From positions 1 through 7,684 of the forward strand of contig JAGGVT010000022.1 of assembly GCA_021157815.1 (NCBI GenBank): a DNA stretch of 7,684 bases. Reading direction: 5' to 3'. A program made the translations under genes and the position numbers. The notes under the pieces are model-generated. The model worked only from the letters and a program-made list of their open reading frames with translations. It was not told the DNA's origin and made no database searches. This document shows, piece by piece, positions 1-6,297 of the stretch. The stretch comes from a bacterium (GTDB lineage Bacteria; JAJVIF01; JAGGVT01). The first letter of the stretch is position 1, and every line of letters starts with the position of its first letter.

Positions 1-2
1 CC

Positions 3-1019
3 GCTGATGGTCGAGATTTCCTCATCGATACAGATGATGGAATCGTACTTGATAATTATTCGATGCCTGAATACGCGACCTATCAGACATTCCCGGCAAC
101 TGTAGTTTTAGGATGCGGTCCAATCACCGGATCGATCACATCACCTGCATGCCCGGTTACATCTACAACTAATGGTTCTTTTATTGACTTCGTCGTTACC
201 GCTGCGAGTGATAATGGTGGAGATCCGATCGTGCTTTACGAAGTTGACACCGATTACGATGGATCAGCTTTCACAGCTGATGCTTCAAACACAGACGGAA
301 ACTTCGTTGCAGTCGGTCCGTTCAATAACCCGAATTGCGGAACCCCACCCGAGGATCCCGTAACCTACACAGTTGCATTCAGGGCAACAGACAGTTGCAC
401 ACCTGCAAATGAAACCGTGTTCGCCACATGCGATGTTACGGTTGATATTTGCTGCTCTGATGAGTCATTATTGTATGAATTTACTTCATCAATCGAAGGC
501 TGGGCAGGTGGAGGCTGTGGACTTACAAACAACGACCTTTATGGTTGGGGTCATTTCGCATGGTGTACGAATGCAGCTGGATCCTGCTTTAGTGGTGGAG
601 CATTAACCACTGGTGGAGATAATTACGGTAGCGGTTGTAGTTACCTAACTGACCATTACTCCAATGCGGATTTCAATGTTGTCAGCCCATCAATCAATCT
701 ACCTACTGCTGCTGATACAACCATTGAATTCAATCACTGCAACGCATTCGGTTCCGGTGGACAAGCATACCTTTATATCTCTCTTGCTGGATGCACAGGC
801 CCATGGACTGAAATCTGGACCACAACTACTGCTAGTGAATGTATTTCTGATGAATCAATCGACATCAGTTCATATTCAGGAACAGATGTTATGTTCAGAT
901 TCCAGTATACATGCCCCAATGTTAAATTTGATGGCGGTTCCTGTGGAAACGCTGGAATTGTCATTGATGAAGTGGAAATCTCTGGTTGTTTCACAGGTGG
1001 ATCACTCCACGAAAACTAG
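3..1019 (+). CDS. Partial: C-terminal part of a large cysteine-rich secreted protein with PKD-like and jelly-roll (MAM/choice-of-anchor J-like) domains
   Basis: The reading frame is open at the left edge from base 3, so the ATG at 63 is internal and the true start lies outside the window. From that Met, residues about 25-130 look like an Ig/PKD-type beta domain (ends AFRATDSC...CDVTVD). Residues about 133-312 look like a beta jelly-roll: YEFTSSIEGW opening, a VVSPSINL strand, WTEIW, DISSYSGTDVMFRFQY and the closing VIDEVEI. That order is typical of MAM/choice-of-anchor J domains in secreted adhesins and peptidases. There are 17 Cys in the last 318 residues, which suggests disulfides and an extracellular location. 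No catalytic motif, C-terminal transmembrane anchor or obvious sorting domain is seen; it ends in a short polar tail. The function is unknown; adhesin or accessory region of a secreted enzyme is an inference. A terminator follows 27 bp later. Confidence 0.8.
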   Translation, partial: ADGRDFLIDTDDGIVLDNYSMPEYATYQTFPATVVLGCGPITGSITSPACPVTSTTNGSFIDFVVTAASDNGGDPIVLYEVDTDYDGSAFTADASNTDGNFVAVGPFNNPNCGTPPEDPVTYTVAFRATDSCTPANETVFATCDVTVDICCSDESLLYEFTSSIEGWAGGGCGLTNNDLYGWGHFAWCTNAAGSCFSGGALTTGGDNYGSGCSYLTDHYSNADFNVVSPSINLPTAADTTIEFNHCNAFGSGGQAYLYISLAGCTGPWTEIWTTTTASECISDESIDISSYSGTDVMFRFQYTCPNVKFDGGSCGNAGIVIDEVEISGCFTGGSLHEN

Positions 1020-1046
1020 CGAATACTCATTAAGATAAGAATTACC

Positions 1047-1079
1047 AAGCCCGATCAATTGATCGGGCTTTTTTGTTTT
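1047..1079 (+). terminator. Rho-independent terminator of the secreted-protein gene
   Basis: Bases 1047-1070 are a perfect 24-nt palindrome: arm AAGCCCGATC, loop AATT, then the complementary arm. A T-rich run (TTTTTTGTTTT) follows. It lies 27 bp after the stop at 1017-1019. An A-run does not precede it strongly, so termination is best supported on the plus strand. Confidence 0.9.
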
Positions 1080-1200
1080 GGGTGGCAAGATATGCTTTTC
1101 TCTGCGATTTGTTGAATATCTTCCTGACTTCGCACCCATCCTGGCAGTATGGCAATAACACCTCTATTGTGATTATAGCCGAGATTACCTCTCACTAACG

Positions 1201-1392
1201 AGCCTGTCGGAAAAGGTTTAATAAGCAAGGAAGTAATAATAAAAAATCCGTAATTGTATTCAATGTCATTCCGGGCTTGACCCGGAATCCATCTTCAAAC
1301 CTAAAAGATGTGGATTCTGAATCAAGTTCAGAATGACAATCTGTCATCTTTGAAGAAATCTGGAGTAAAAAAACAACCTTTTCCGACATCCT
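1201..1392. mobile_element. MITE-like element with 18-bp imperfect terminal inverted repeats and 6-bp target duplication
   Basis: The left end at 1201-1218 (AGCCTGTCGGAAAAGGTT) matches the reverse complement of 1375-1392 at 16 of 18 positions, and the inner 14 bases are identical. CTAACG lies immediately outside both ends (1195-1200 and 1393-1398), consistent with a 6-bp target-site duplication. The 192-bp interior codes for no transposase, so it would be non-autonomous. A REP-like palindrome pair is nested in it. It sits 18 bp past the stop of the FHA gene and may act as that operon's terminator. The transposase family is not assigned. Confidence 0.6.
1264..1338. repeat. REP-like double palindrome (BIME-like), two inverted 21-nt hairpin units
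   Basis: Two related units face each other. Unit 1 at 1268-1288 is ATTCCGGG, loop CTTGA, CCCGGAAT. Unit 2 at 1314-1334 is ATTCTGAA, loop TCAAG, TTCAGAAT. The outer flanks TGTC and GACA also pair, so the whole 75 bp can fold as one cruciform. Translations of this repeat (HSELDSES, ILNQVQND) are familiar spurious peptides in many bacterial genomes, which marks it as a widespread dispersed repeat and not a gene. Confidence 0.75.
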
Positions 1393-1410
1393 CTAACGTT
1401 CGAGGCTCGG

Positions 1411-2184
1411 TTACGTTCGGGGTTTCGAGACGAGCGTATATTCCCTGTCAGCGAAGCGAATCTCATCCCCCTCATCCAGTTCGCGCCATTTATATGGCGA
1501 TATAGCGACACCATTCACCAGTGTCTGATTTTTTGAACCCTTGTCCTGCACTTTTACAATTATCAAACCCAGTTTGGATGCATCTTCCCTAAGTTCAATC
1601 ACCGCGTGTTCATGCGCGACATACGCCGCATCATCAATGCGAACATGGCAAAACTCACCGCGTCCAACCAGATTTTCACCAAGGCGAAGCTGATATTCTT
1701 TATCGTCCTGAGCTGCCTTCAAATAATAAACAGACCCCATTTCCTCGCCAGTGCCAATGTCGCTTTTGAATTCGAGCGTATATATATTCGACCCAATTTT
1801 CATTTTGTCTCCCGCCTGAAGAGGAATCTCCTCCTGCGGCGGTATTCGCCTGTCGCCGATGAAAACTCCGTTATGAGAATCCAGGTCTTTAACATGCATC
1901 TGATGTTCCTTATAGACAAACTCGCAATGAAGTCGGCTGAGTTCGAGGTCATCCCTGACAACAATATCACCCATGTCGCGGCCAAGTGTCGTGCTGGCTT
2001 TTTCGATTTTATATTTCTCATGGCTCGACAATGCAAGGAAAATCCGCGCCTCTTCGATTTCCCTGTCTTCAGGCAGTTTTTCCGATGACAGCGGCTCCTG
2101 TTTCAGATACCATCCGCAATGAGGGCAGAAGCCATCATCAGACTCAAATTCTTTTTTGCAATATGGGCATTTGCCTTGAGCCAT
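1411..2184 (-). CDS. Zinc-ribbon protein with two FHA domains
   Basis: A 257-residue protein with no signal peptide or membrane segment, so it is probably cytosolic. Residues 6-23 form a zinc ribbon (C6-P-Y-C9 and C20-P-H-C23). FHA domain 1 spans about 46-140 with the full signature: G68-R69, S83-R84-L85-H86 and H104-N105-G106. FHA domain 2 spans about 150-254 with G174-R175, H193 and N219. There the phosphate-contacting Ser is replaced by A190 and the usual N-G by N219-Q220. FHA domains bind phosphothreonine peptides, so domain 1 should bind and domain 2 may not. The ATG directly abuts the TAG stop of the VWA gene, with a GAGGGGG ribosome site 8 nt upstream, indicating translational coupling. 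It is the last gene of the operon. The partner protein is unknown. Confidence 0.93.
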   Translation of the reverse strand: MAQGKCPYCKKEFESDDGFCPHCGWYLKQEPLSSEKLPEDREIEEARIFLALSSHEKYKIEKASTTLGRDMGDIVVRDDLELSRLHCEFVYKEHQMHVKDLDSHNGVFIGDRRIPPQEEIPLQAGDKMKIGSNIYTLEFKSDIGTGEEMGSVYYLKAAQDDKEYQLRLGENLVGRGEFCHVRIDDAAYVAHEHAVIELREDASKLGLIIVKVQDKGSKNQTLVNGVAISPYKWRELDEGDEIRFADREYTLVSKPRT

Positions 2185-3501
2185 CTAGCCATCCCCCTCG
2201 TTTGAATTGTTGTCGGATTTCCTTTTGGGACGTTTTAAATGCTGCGCGGATTGAGTCAGTCTCTTCGCGGCTTCCTCATCCTCTCCCTTTCCAAAGGAAT
2301 GAATCGCCTCCTGAATATCCATCGCCTCGATTGTCCGCCCACTCATTACAAGCGTTTTCTGGTAATCCTTGAGTTGTTTATATGCCTCATCGCGCGATAT
2401 TGTCTGCGTCTTGATTCCCTGGATTGTGCCTATCAGATGCGACTGGACATTTTTCATTGTCAGCGCGCGGTCAACCCGTTTTGTGTTTGCTTGTTTCAGT
2501 TTATTCGTATCGGATGAAAACTCCTGAATTCCAAAACTCGAATACTTGCTGATTTCATCGTTGCCCTCAGCGCGATACGAGGTCGTGATATCGAACGCCT
2601 TGAATAATCCCTCACCATGCGGTTGCGCATTCAGGCTGAAAAGTATTTCCAACTCCTGCGCTCGTTCCAAATCAGGCAGAGTTACAATATGCTCACCTGA
2701 GAAACCGCGTGAATCGTAATGGTAAATTTCCTGTATCCTGAAATCCGCGGTTGGCTTAATAGTCAGTTCCAATCCTCTTATATGAACGTTTTTCACAATT
2801 CCCATTTCACGCTGAAATAGTTTTTTAACATCACGGGGCCGTGATGAATGGTAGTAAAACCCGCCTCCGGCATCTGTCATTTTAACAAGCAGTTCCTCGT
2901 TGTAATCAAGCCCAAGACCGATTGCGCTCAAACTGATTCCCGATTTGCGAATATCCTCCACCAGCGCGGCAAGTTCATCATCCTCAGTTAGTCCCTTGTT
3001 GGGGTTGCCGTCCGTAAGAAGAATCAGTTTTGAAACATCCCTTCCTCGCCTGAGTTTTCCAAGCGTTGCGGCGCCTTTTTCCAATGCGGCTGAAATGTTC
3101 GTACTGCCTCCCGCGATTATCGCATCTCGAAGATCACGCGCGGTCTCGGGCATTTTATCTGCCCCGACTCCCTCAACAACTTTCTCGACTTCATCATCGA
3201 ATAGAAAGACACTCATACGGTCAGTCCCCGACAGGTTGCGCATCAGCGCAATCGCGCCCTCCGCCGCCTGCAAAAACGGCGTACCCAGCATCGAGTGCGA
3301 CCTGTCAATCAAAATCCCAAGATTGACTGTCAGCTTGCTTAAATCGGCTCCGTGCGCAAGGCTTCGTACGACCATCAGGAAATAATTCTCGACTGTACTT
3401 TTTGCCAGCACTGTATTCCGAAGAGGGAGAATTTCGATTTCAATCTCGCCATCGTGTGATACGAACGGCCCTGCTTTGGGTATGTTATTTTGATCTGTCA
3501 T
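2185..3501 (-). CDS. VWA-domain protein with complete MIDAS, cytosolic
   Basis: 438 residues with no signal peptide or transmembrane helix. The VWA domain covers about 58-235. All metal-ion-dependent adhesion site (MIDAS) residues are present: D66-x-S68-x-S70 in LIDRSHSM, T134 in GGSTNI and D164 in LLTDGNPN. A beta-rich segment follows (about 240-320, after GLELTIKP). The C-terminal part, about 335-425, is charged and predicted helical, and the end is hydrophilic (KRPKRKSDNNSNEGDG). The architecture resembles the soluble bacterial VWA proteins often labelled calcium-activated chloride channel homologues, a label with no functional support. The ATG is preceded by AGGA at 5 nt. It sits between a four-zinc-ribbon gene (56-nt gap) and the FHA gene (0-nt gap), so a shared scaffold or signalling role is likely. 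VWA proteins often work with MoxR ATPases, kinases or PP2C phosphatases; none is in this window. Confidence 0.93.
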   Translation of the reverse strand: MTDQNNIPKAGPFVSHDGEIEIEILPLRNTVLAKSTVENYFLMVVRSLAHGADLSKLTVNLGILIDRSHSMLGTPFLQAAEGAIALMRNLSGTDRMSVFLFDDEVEKVVEGVGADKMPETARDLRDAIIAGGSTNISAALEKGAATLGKLRRGRDVSKLILLTDGNPNKGLTEDDELAALVEDIRKSGISLSAIGLGLDYNEELLVKMTDAGGGFYYHSSRPRDVKKLFQREMGIVKNVHIRGLELTIKPTADFRIQEIYHYDSRGFSGEHIVTLPDLERAQELEILFSLNAQPHGEGLFKAFDITTSYRAEGNDEISKYSSFGIQEFSSDTNKLKQANTKRVDRALTMKNVQSHLIGTIQGIKTQTISRDEAYKQLKDYQKTLVMSGRTIEAMDIQEAIHSFGKGEDEEAAKRLTQSAQHLKRPKRKSDNNSNEGDG

Positions 3502-3514
3502 GATTTTCCTGTAA

Positions 3515-3534
3515 CCCGGTGTCCCTTCGCCGGG
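3515..3534 (-). other. Small hairpin in the 56-nt gap between the zinc-ribbon and VWA genes
   Basis: CCCGGTG at 3515-3521 can pair with CGCCGGG at 3528-3534 (one G-U pair) around a 6-nt loop. No T-run follows on the minus strand, so it is not a normal terminator. It lies 4 nt upstream of the AGGA ribosome site of the VWA gene and could affect processing or translation. That role is inference. Confidence 0.3.
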
Positions 3535-3557
3535 GAAAATGCGGAACTACGGCATTT

Positions 3558-3917
3558 TTACTTTTCATCGCTAAATCTCTCCCCGCAATATATGCAGAAC
3601 CGCCCCGCTTTCTCATTCGTACGTCCACAATGCGAGCATCTTCTCGCCTTTAGCTTCTTTGGCGCCTTATCCTTGAGACGCATACCGCAGATAATGCAGA
3701 ATTTGGCTTTCTCCAAAACCGGTCCCGCGCATCTTGGGCAGACTTTCTTTTCAGCCAGTTTCATTATCGGCATGCCGCATGATGGGCAAAACTCACTGCC
3801 TTGCGCGAGTGGCTCACCGCAGTTGGTGCATTTACGCGGCGTTTCACGCTTGTATCCGCACTCAATGCAGTATGTTGCTCCGTGGGGTATATATGCTCCG
3901 CATTTTTCGCAGTTCAT
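3558..3917 (-). CDS. Small protein of four tandem zinc ribbons
   Basis: 119 residues built from four CxxC...CxxC units: C3/C6 with C17/C20, C30/C33 with C44/C47, C60/C63 with C74/C77, and C94/C97 with C108/C111. That gives 16 cysteines in regular spacing, so four structural zinc sites are expected. The units resemble the double-zinc-ribbon (DZR) family, with repeated CxxCG and FC.xCG motifs. Lys-rich linkers separate the units (for example LKDKAPKKLKARR at 81-93). There is no membrane segment. It is the first gene of the zinc-ribbon/VWA/FHA operon, and the downstream FHA protein carries the same kind of ribbon at its N-terminus. No ribosome site is visible before the ATG, and a promoter sits almost on top of the start, so leaderless translation is possible. 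The function is unknown; an adaptor or scaffold is an inference. Confidence 0.9.
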   Translation of the reverse strand: MNCEKCGAYIPHGATYCIECGYKRETPRKCTNCGEPLAQGSEFCPSCGMPIMKLAEKKVCPRCAGPVLEKAKFCIICGMRLKDKAPKKLKARRCSHCGRTNEKAGRFCIYCGERFSDEK

Positions 3918-3928
3918 TCGCTGTTATT

Positions 3929-3957
3929 AATATACGACACAATCCAACAATTTTCAG
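3929..3957 (-). promoter_or_regulatory. Candidate sigma70-type promoter for the zinc-ribbon/VWA/FHA operon
   Basis: On the minus strand CTGAAA (3957-3952) and TATATT (3934-3929) are separated by 17 nt. The -10 matches 5 of 6 consensus bases and the -35 matches 4 of 6. Transcription would start about 5 nt before the ATG at 3917, which agrees with the missing ribosome site and suggests a leaderless mRNA. Confidence 0.45.
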
Positions 3958-3970
3958 TACTGTTTTGAAA

Positions 3971-3994
3971 TAAAAAATGAATGATTTTTCATTC
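3971..3994 (-). terminator. Candidate weak Rho-independent terminator downstream of the antitoxin gene
   Basis: Read on the minus strand, GAATGA (3994-3989), loop AAAA and TCATTC (3984-3979) form a 6-bp stem followed by ATTTTTTA. The stem is AT-rich, so strength is doubtful. Its position, 119 bp past the antitoxin stop and upstream of the operon promoter, fits a unit boundary. Confidence 0.4.
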
Positions 3995-4017
3995 GATAAG
4001 TTGAGGATGATTTTCCT

Positions 4018-4046
4018 TTGTTGACAAATTGTCTACAATTGTTGAC
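4018..4046. promoter_or_regulatory. Operator-like direct repeats with nested palindromes
   Basis: TTGTTGAC occurs at 4018-4025 and again at 4039-4046, exactly 21 bp apart (two helical turns). Between them sit the palindromes GACAAATTGTC (4023-4033) and ACAATTGT (4035-4042). Same-face spacing plus dyads is typical of a regulator binding site. It lies between the antitoxin gene and the zinc-ribbon operon; the cognate regulator is unknown. Confidence 0.35.
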
Positions 4047-4112
4047 TTTTGGCCTAAAATATTCGAGTCAAATCAAAGTTTCTGCTGGTCAATCCAGAAT
4101 AAACATGAAACA

Positions 4113-4337
4113 CTACCCAAGATTTTTCAATGCGTGAGAATATTTTTTATTTCCTTTTTTTAAGGCTTTTTCAAAATCCTTTTGCCGCTTTTTATCCCTG
4201 ACAGGTGAGATTACCAACACTTCTCCATCAGTGGTTATCTCCAACGGTGTATCAGCATCGATTTTCAACAGTTCCAGTATCGCCTTTTCAATTACCAGAG
4301 CAAGGCTGTTCCCATGTTTTGTCAAACGCTTAATCAT
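4113..4337 (-). CDS. AbrB/MazE/SpoVT-family antitoxin-like DNA-binding protein, no toxin partner visible
   Basis: 74 residues. The N-terminal half (about 1-50) is a swapped-hairpin AbrB/MazE domain: MIKRLTKHGNSLALVIEKAI, then LELLKIDADTPLEIT and VLVISPV. The C-terminal part is a basic, helical tail (RQKDFEKALKKGNKKYSHAL) of the kind that binds a toxin. Such proteins normally dimerise, repress their own operon and neutralise a co-encoded toxin, often of the Doc/Fic or MazF type. Here the 195 bp after the stop contain no toxin gene, only a terminator candidate and operator-like repeats; the first ATG in the expected place gives 5 codons. The ATG at 4337 has a strong AAGGAAG site 6 nt upstream and a well-placed promoter. 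It is either an orphan transcription factor or the survivor of a lost toxin-antitoxin pair. Confidence 0.88.
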   Translation of the reverse strand: MIKRLTKHGNSLALVIEKAILELLKIDADTPLEITTDGEVLVISPVRDKKRQKDFEKALKKGNKKYSHALKNLG

Positions 4338-4371
4338 AATTCACTTCCTTACGTTCTAACATCATATCTAC

Positions 4372-4400
4372 ATTGTATCACCTTTAATTCCTTTGAACAA
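4372..4400 (-). promoter_or_regulatory. Promoter of the AbrB/MazE-type gene
   Basis: On the minus strand an extended -10, TGATACAAT (core TACAAT at 4377-4372), lies 17 nt from TTGTTC (4400-4395). The -10 core matches 5 of 6 bases and the TGn extension compensates for a weak -35. It lies 35 bp upstream of the ATG and just after the murC terminator, so the gene is probably its own unit. Confidence 0.55.
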
Positions 4401-4421
4401 GATGCCCTGAAATTCAAACAT

Positions 4422-4448
4422 AAAAAAAGCCCGACTCCTCGGCCGGGC
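4422..4448 (-). terminator. Rho-independent terminator of murC
   Basis: Read on the minus strand, GCCCGGC (4448-4442), loop CGAGGA and GTCGGGC (4435-4429) form a 7-bp stem with one G-U pair, followed at once by seven T residues (4428-4422). It lies 69 bp after the murC stop. This is a strong, typical intrinsic terminator. Confidence 0.88.
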
Positions 4449-4517
4449 AGTTTTACGCTTAATATATTTTCCGCTACTTCAGTTAAATTTTTTCCTTGCG
4501 GCTTAATCCAACTTAAT

Positions 4518-5891
4518 CTATGCGCCTTTTGCCGCGAGTGTGTGCGCAACTTTCCAAACATCACCGGCGCCCAGCGTTACAACCAAATCGCCTTTCTTCT
4601 GGCGCGATTCGATATAGTCCGGGATATCCTCAATCTTCGGGATGTATTCAACATAACGCTGGTTGTTGCGCTTGAGAGCTTCCAGAACCAAATCGGATGT
4701 CACGAACGGAATCGGAGTTTCACCGGCTGAATAGATATCGGTTACAACAACCTCATCCGCTGAATGGAAACAATTGCCGAACTGCTCAGCCAGATGTTTC
4801 ATGCGGCTGTAGCGATGCGGCTGGAATACGCCGATTATTCTGCTTGAGTGATTCGAGCGAATCGAATCAAGAGTAACTTTTACCTCGGATGGGTGATGCG
4901 CGTAATCGTCAATGACAATCATCTCAGGAGTCTGCTTTAGAATGTCGAATCGACGTTTTACCCCGCTGAATTTCGCCAGTCCTTTTTTTACCGCGGCAAA
5001 CGGCATCCCGACATGAAGCCCAACCGAAATCGCTGCCAGAGCGTTATAGACATTGAAATATCCCGGCTTGTTCAGCTTAACCTCGCCAAGCATTTTGCCT
5101 CGATATAGCACCTCGAACGAAATGCTGAAATCATCCTGATAAATTCCCGTAGCTTTAAGGTCAGCATCGTTTTCGATTCCGTATGTCACAACGTTTCTTG
5201 AGAAGGAATCCTTCATTCCAATCAGAATCGGGTCATCAATCGAAATCGCGACCATACCGTTTGTCGGAACTTTTCGAATAAATTCACGGAATGTCTTGTG
5301 AAGTTTTTCCACCGAGCCGTAGAAATCGATGTGGTCGTTGTCTATGTTGTTTATTACCGCTATTTCAGGATTAAGCTCAAGAAGGCTGCCATCGGACTCA
5401 TCAGCCTCAGCGACAAAGAAATCGCCTGTGCCGAGTTTGGCGTTGCCATTGAATTCATTCGTATATCCGCCAACCATAACAGTCGGATCAAGTCCGCCGG
5501 ATTCAAGCACGGTTGAAACCATCGCGCTCGTGGTGGTTTTTCCGTGCGTACCCGCGATCGCGATTCCCCTGCTGGAATTCATCAGAATCCCAAGCATCTT
5601 CGCGCGTGGAATTACAGGAATATTCATCTTCCTGGCTTTTTGAAGTTCCGGATTATCCTTGCCAATCGCGCTTGAAACGACAACCAAATCGGGATTGCCG
5701 ATATTCGACGGCGCATGGCCGCGATGAATCTCGCATCCCAGCGATGCCAGCTCGCTCACTATCTGCGATGAATTAAGGTCGCTTCCGGTAACAGGGTATT
5801 CCAATTGGGCGGCGATTCGAGCGATTCCGCTCATTCCGATACCGCCTATGCCTATAAAGTGAATACCTATGTCTCGCTTTCTGTCTCTCAT
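4518..5891 (-). CDS. murC: UDP-N-acetylmuramate--L-alanine ligase
   Basis: Cytosolic Mur ligase that uses ATP to join L-alanine to UDP-N-acetylmuramate, the first amino-acid step of the peptidoglycan stem. Numbering from the upstream TTG at 5903, the motifs are GIGGIGMSG (18-26, UDP-substrate domain), the ATP loop GTHGKTTT (118-125), EADESDGS (166-173), DNDHID (188-193), GVKRRF (314-319), DDYAHHPSE (332-340) and FQPHRYSR (360-367). These span all three Mur domains, and the length is normal for MurC. I chose the ATG at 5891 (457 residues), with GGA 7 nt and AAAGG 12 nt upstream. The TTG at 5903 would add four residues (start MDKR), but its AAAGG touches the start codon. No other dcw-cluster gene (murG, ftsW, murB, ddl) is adjacent, so the gene stands alone between a gene-free upstream region and its own terminator. 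Confidence 0.97.
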   Translation of the reverse strand: MRDRKRDIGIHFIGIGGIGMSGIARIAAQLEYPVTGSDLNSSQIVSELASLGCEIHRGHAPSNIGNPDLVVVSSAIGKDNPELQKARKMNIPVIPRAKMLGILMNSSRGIAIAGTHGKTTTSAMVSTVLESGGLDPTVMVGGYTNEFNGNAKLGTGDFFVAEADESDGSLLELNPEIAVINNIDNDHIDFYGSVEKLHKTFREFIRKVPTNGMVAISIDDPILIGMKDSFSRNVVTYGIENDADLKATGIYQDDFSISFEVLYRGKMLGEVKLNKPGYFNVYNALAAISVGLHVGMPFAAVKKGLAKFSGVKRRFDILKQTPEMIVIDDYAHHPSEVKVTLDSIRSNHSSRIIGVFQPHRYSRMKHLAEQFGNCFHSADEVVVTDIYSAGETPIPFVTSDLVLEALKRNNQRYVEYIPKIEDIPDYIESRQKKGDLVVTLGAGDVWKVAHTLAAKGA

Positions 5892-6297
5892 CCTTTTGTC
5901 CAACCTTTGAGAGGATATTTAACCCCGGTATCCTCGTCTGGAACTTATGTCCTGACTCCCATTGGAATCATGCAATTTTCGTTCCAGTTAGTCGCCATTC
6001 ACTCCAGCTAATTAAAGCTAATATTATAGAGATACAACCTTCATGCCAAAAAACTTCTGATTTATATATATTACCGGAGATTTCAGGGAATCCTTTAATC
6101 ATCCACGATTGCCGATGATGAATCCCGAAGAAAATCAACTTTTAAATATGGAAACTCATGATTTCCGCCTGCATGTGTGGAATTTGACACAATTTCATGT
6201 GGCTATCCAACCACAAAGCGCCATTAAGTCGCTTTTAGTTGGGTGGGAGGGAGAGGAGATTTCCCACAGTAAGTTACTTTGTTTTTAGTTTACTCTT
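5892..6297. other. Gene-free interval upstream of murC
   Basis: No intact gene is recognised. It should carry the murC leader and promoter. CTGGAAC (5938-5944) and GTTCCAG (5981-5987) form a 7-bp inverted repeat 36 bp apart in the presumed leader. A larger imperfect hairpin lies at 6207-6242 (CCAAC/GTTGG outer stem, AAAGCG/CGCTTT inner stem, 9-nt loop, no T-run after it). A 57-codon plus-strand frame (ATG 6115 to TAG 6286-6288) lacks a ribosome site and any recognisable sequence. The interval may contain decayed sequence downstream of the SAVED-like remnant. Confidence 0.5.
6023..6051 (-). promoter_or_regulatory. Candidate promoter for murC
   Basis: On the minus strand a perfect TATAAT (6028-6023) is preceded at 17 nt by a poor -35, TTTGGC (6051-6046). 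It would give a leader of about 125 nt that includes the inverted repeat at 5938-5987. It is supported mainly by the exact -10, so confidence is modest. Confidence 0.35.

Larger units (their letters stand above)
1020..1410. other. Gene-free interval between convergent genes, occupied by a terminator and a MITE-like element
   Basis: No convincing gene is present. The interval holds the terminator at 1047-1079, about 120 bp of unassigned sequence, and the inverted-repeat element at 1201-1392. A 46-codon minus-strand frame (GTG at 1195 to a stop at 1055-1057) runs through the unassigned part, but it is not recognisable, lacks an ATG and ends inside the terminator. The flanking genes converge here, so no promoter is required. 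Confidence 0.6.

Noticed and set aside
1055-1195. Minus-strand 46-codon frame from a GTG
   Set aside because: No recognisable sequence, no ATG or ribosome site, and its stop lies inside the terminator palindrome. It may be a decayed remnant but cannot be supported.
1195-1389. Minus-strand 64-codon frame containing HSELDSES
   Set aside because: It is a translation of the dispersed palindromic repeat and the ends of the MITE-like element; this peptide recurs as a known spurious prediction.
5805-6011. Plus-strand 68-codon frame over the start of murC
   Set aside because: It overlaps the conserved N-terminal coding region of murC in antisense and shows no protein-like features of its own.
6115-6288. 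Plus-strand 57-codon frame starting MMNPEENQLL
   Set aside because: No ribosome site, no known motif, and it lies in a region of apparent decay; such a length is expected by chance.
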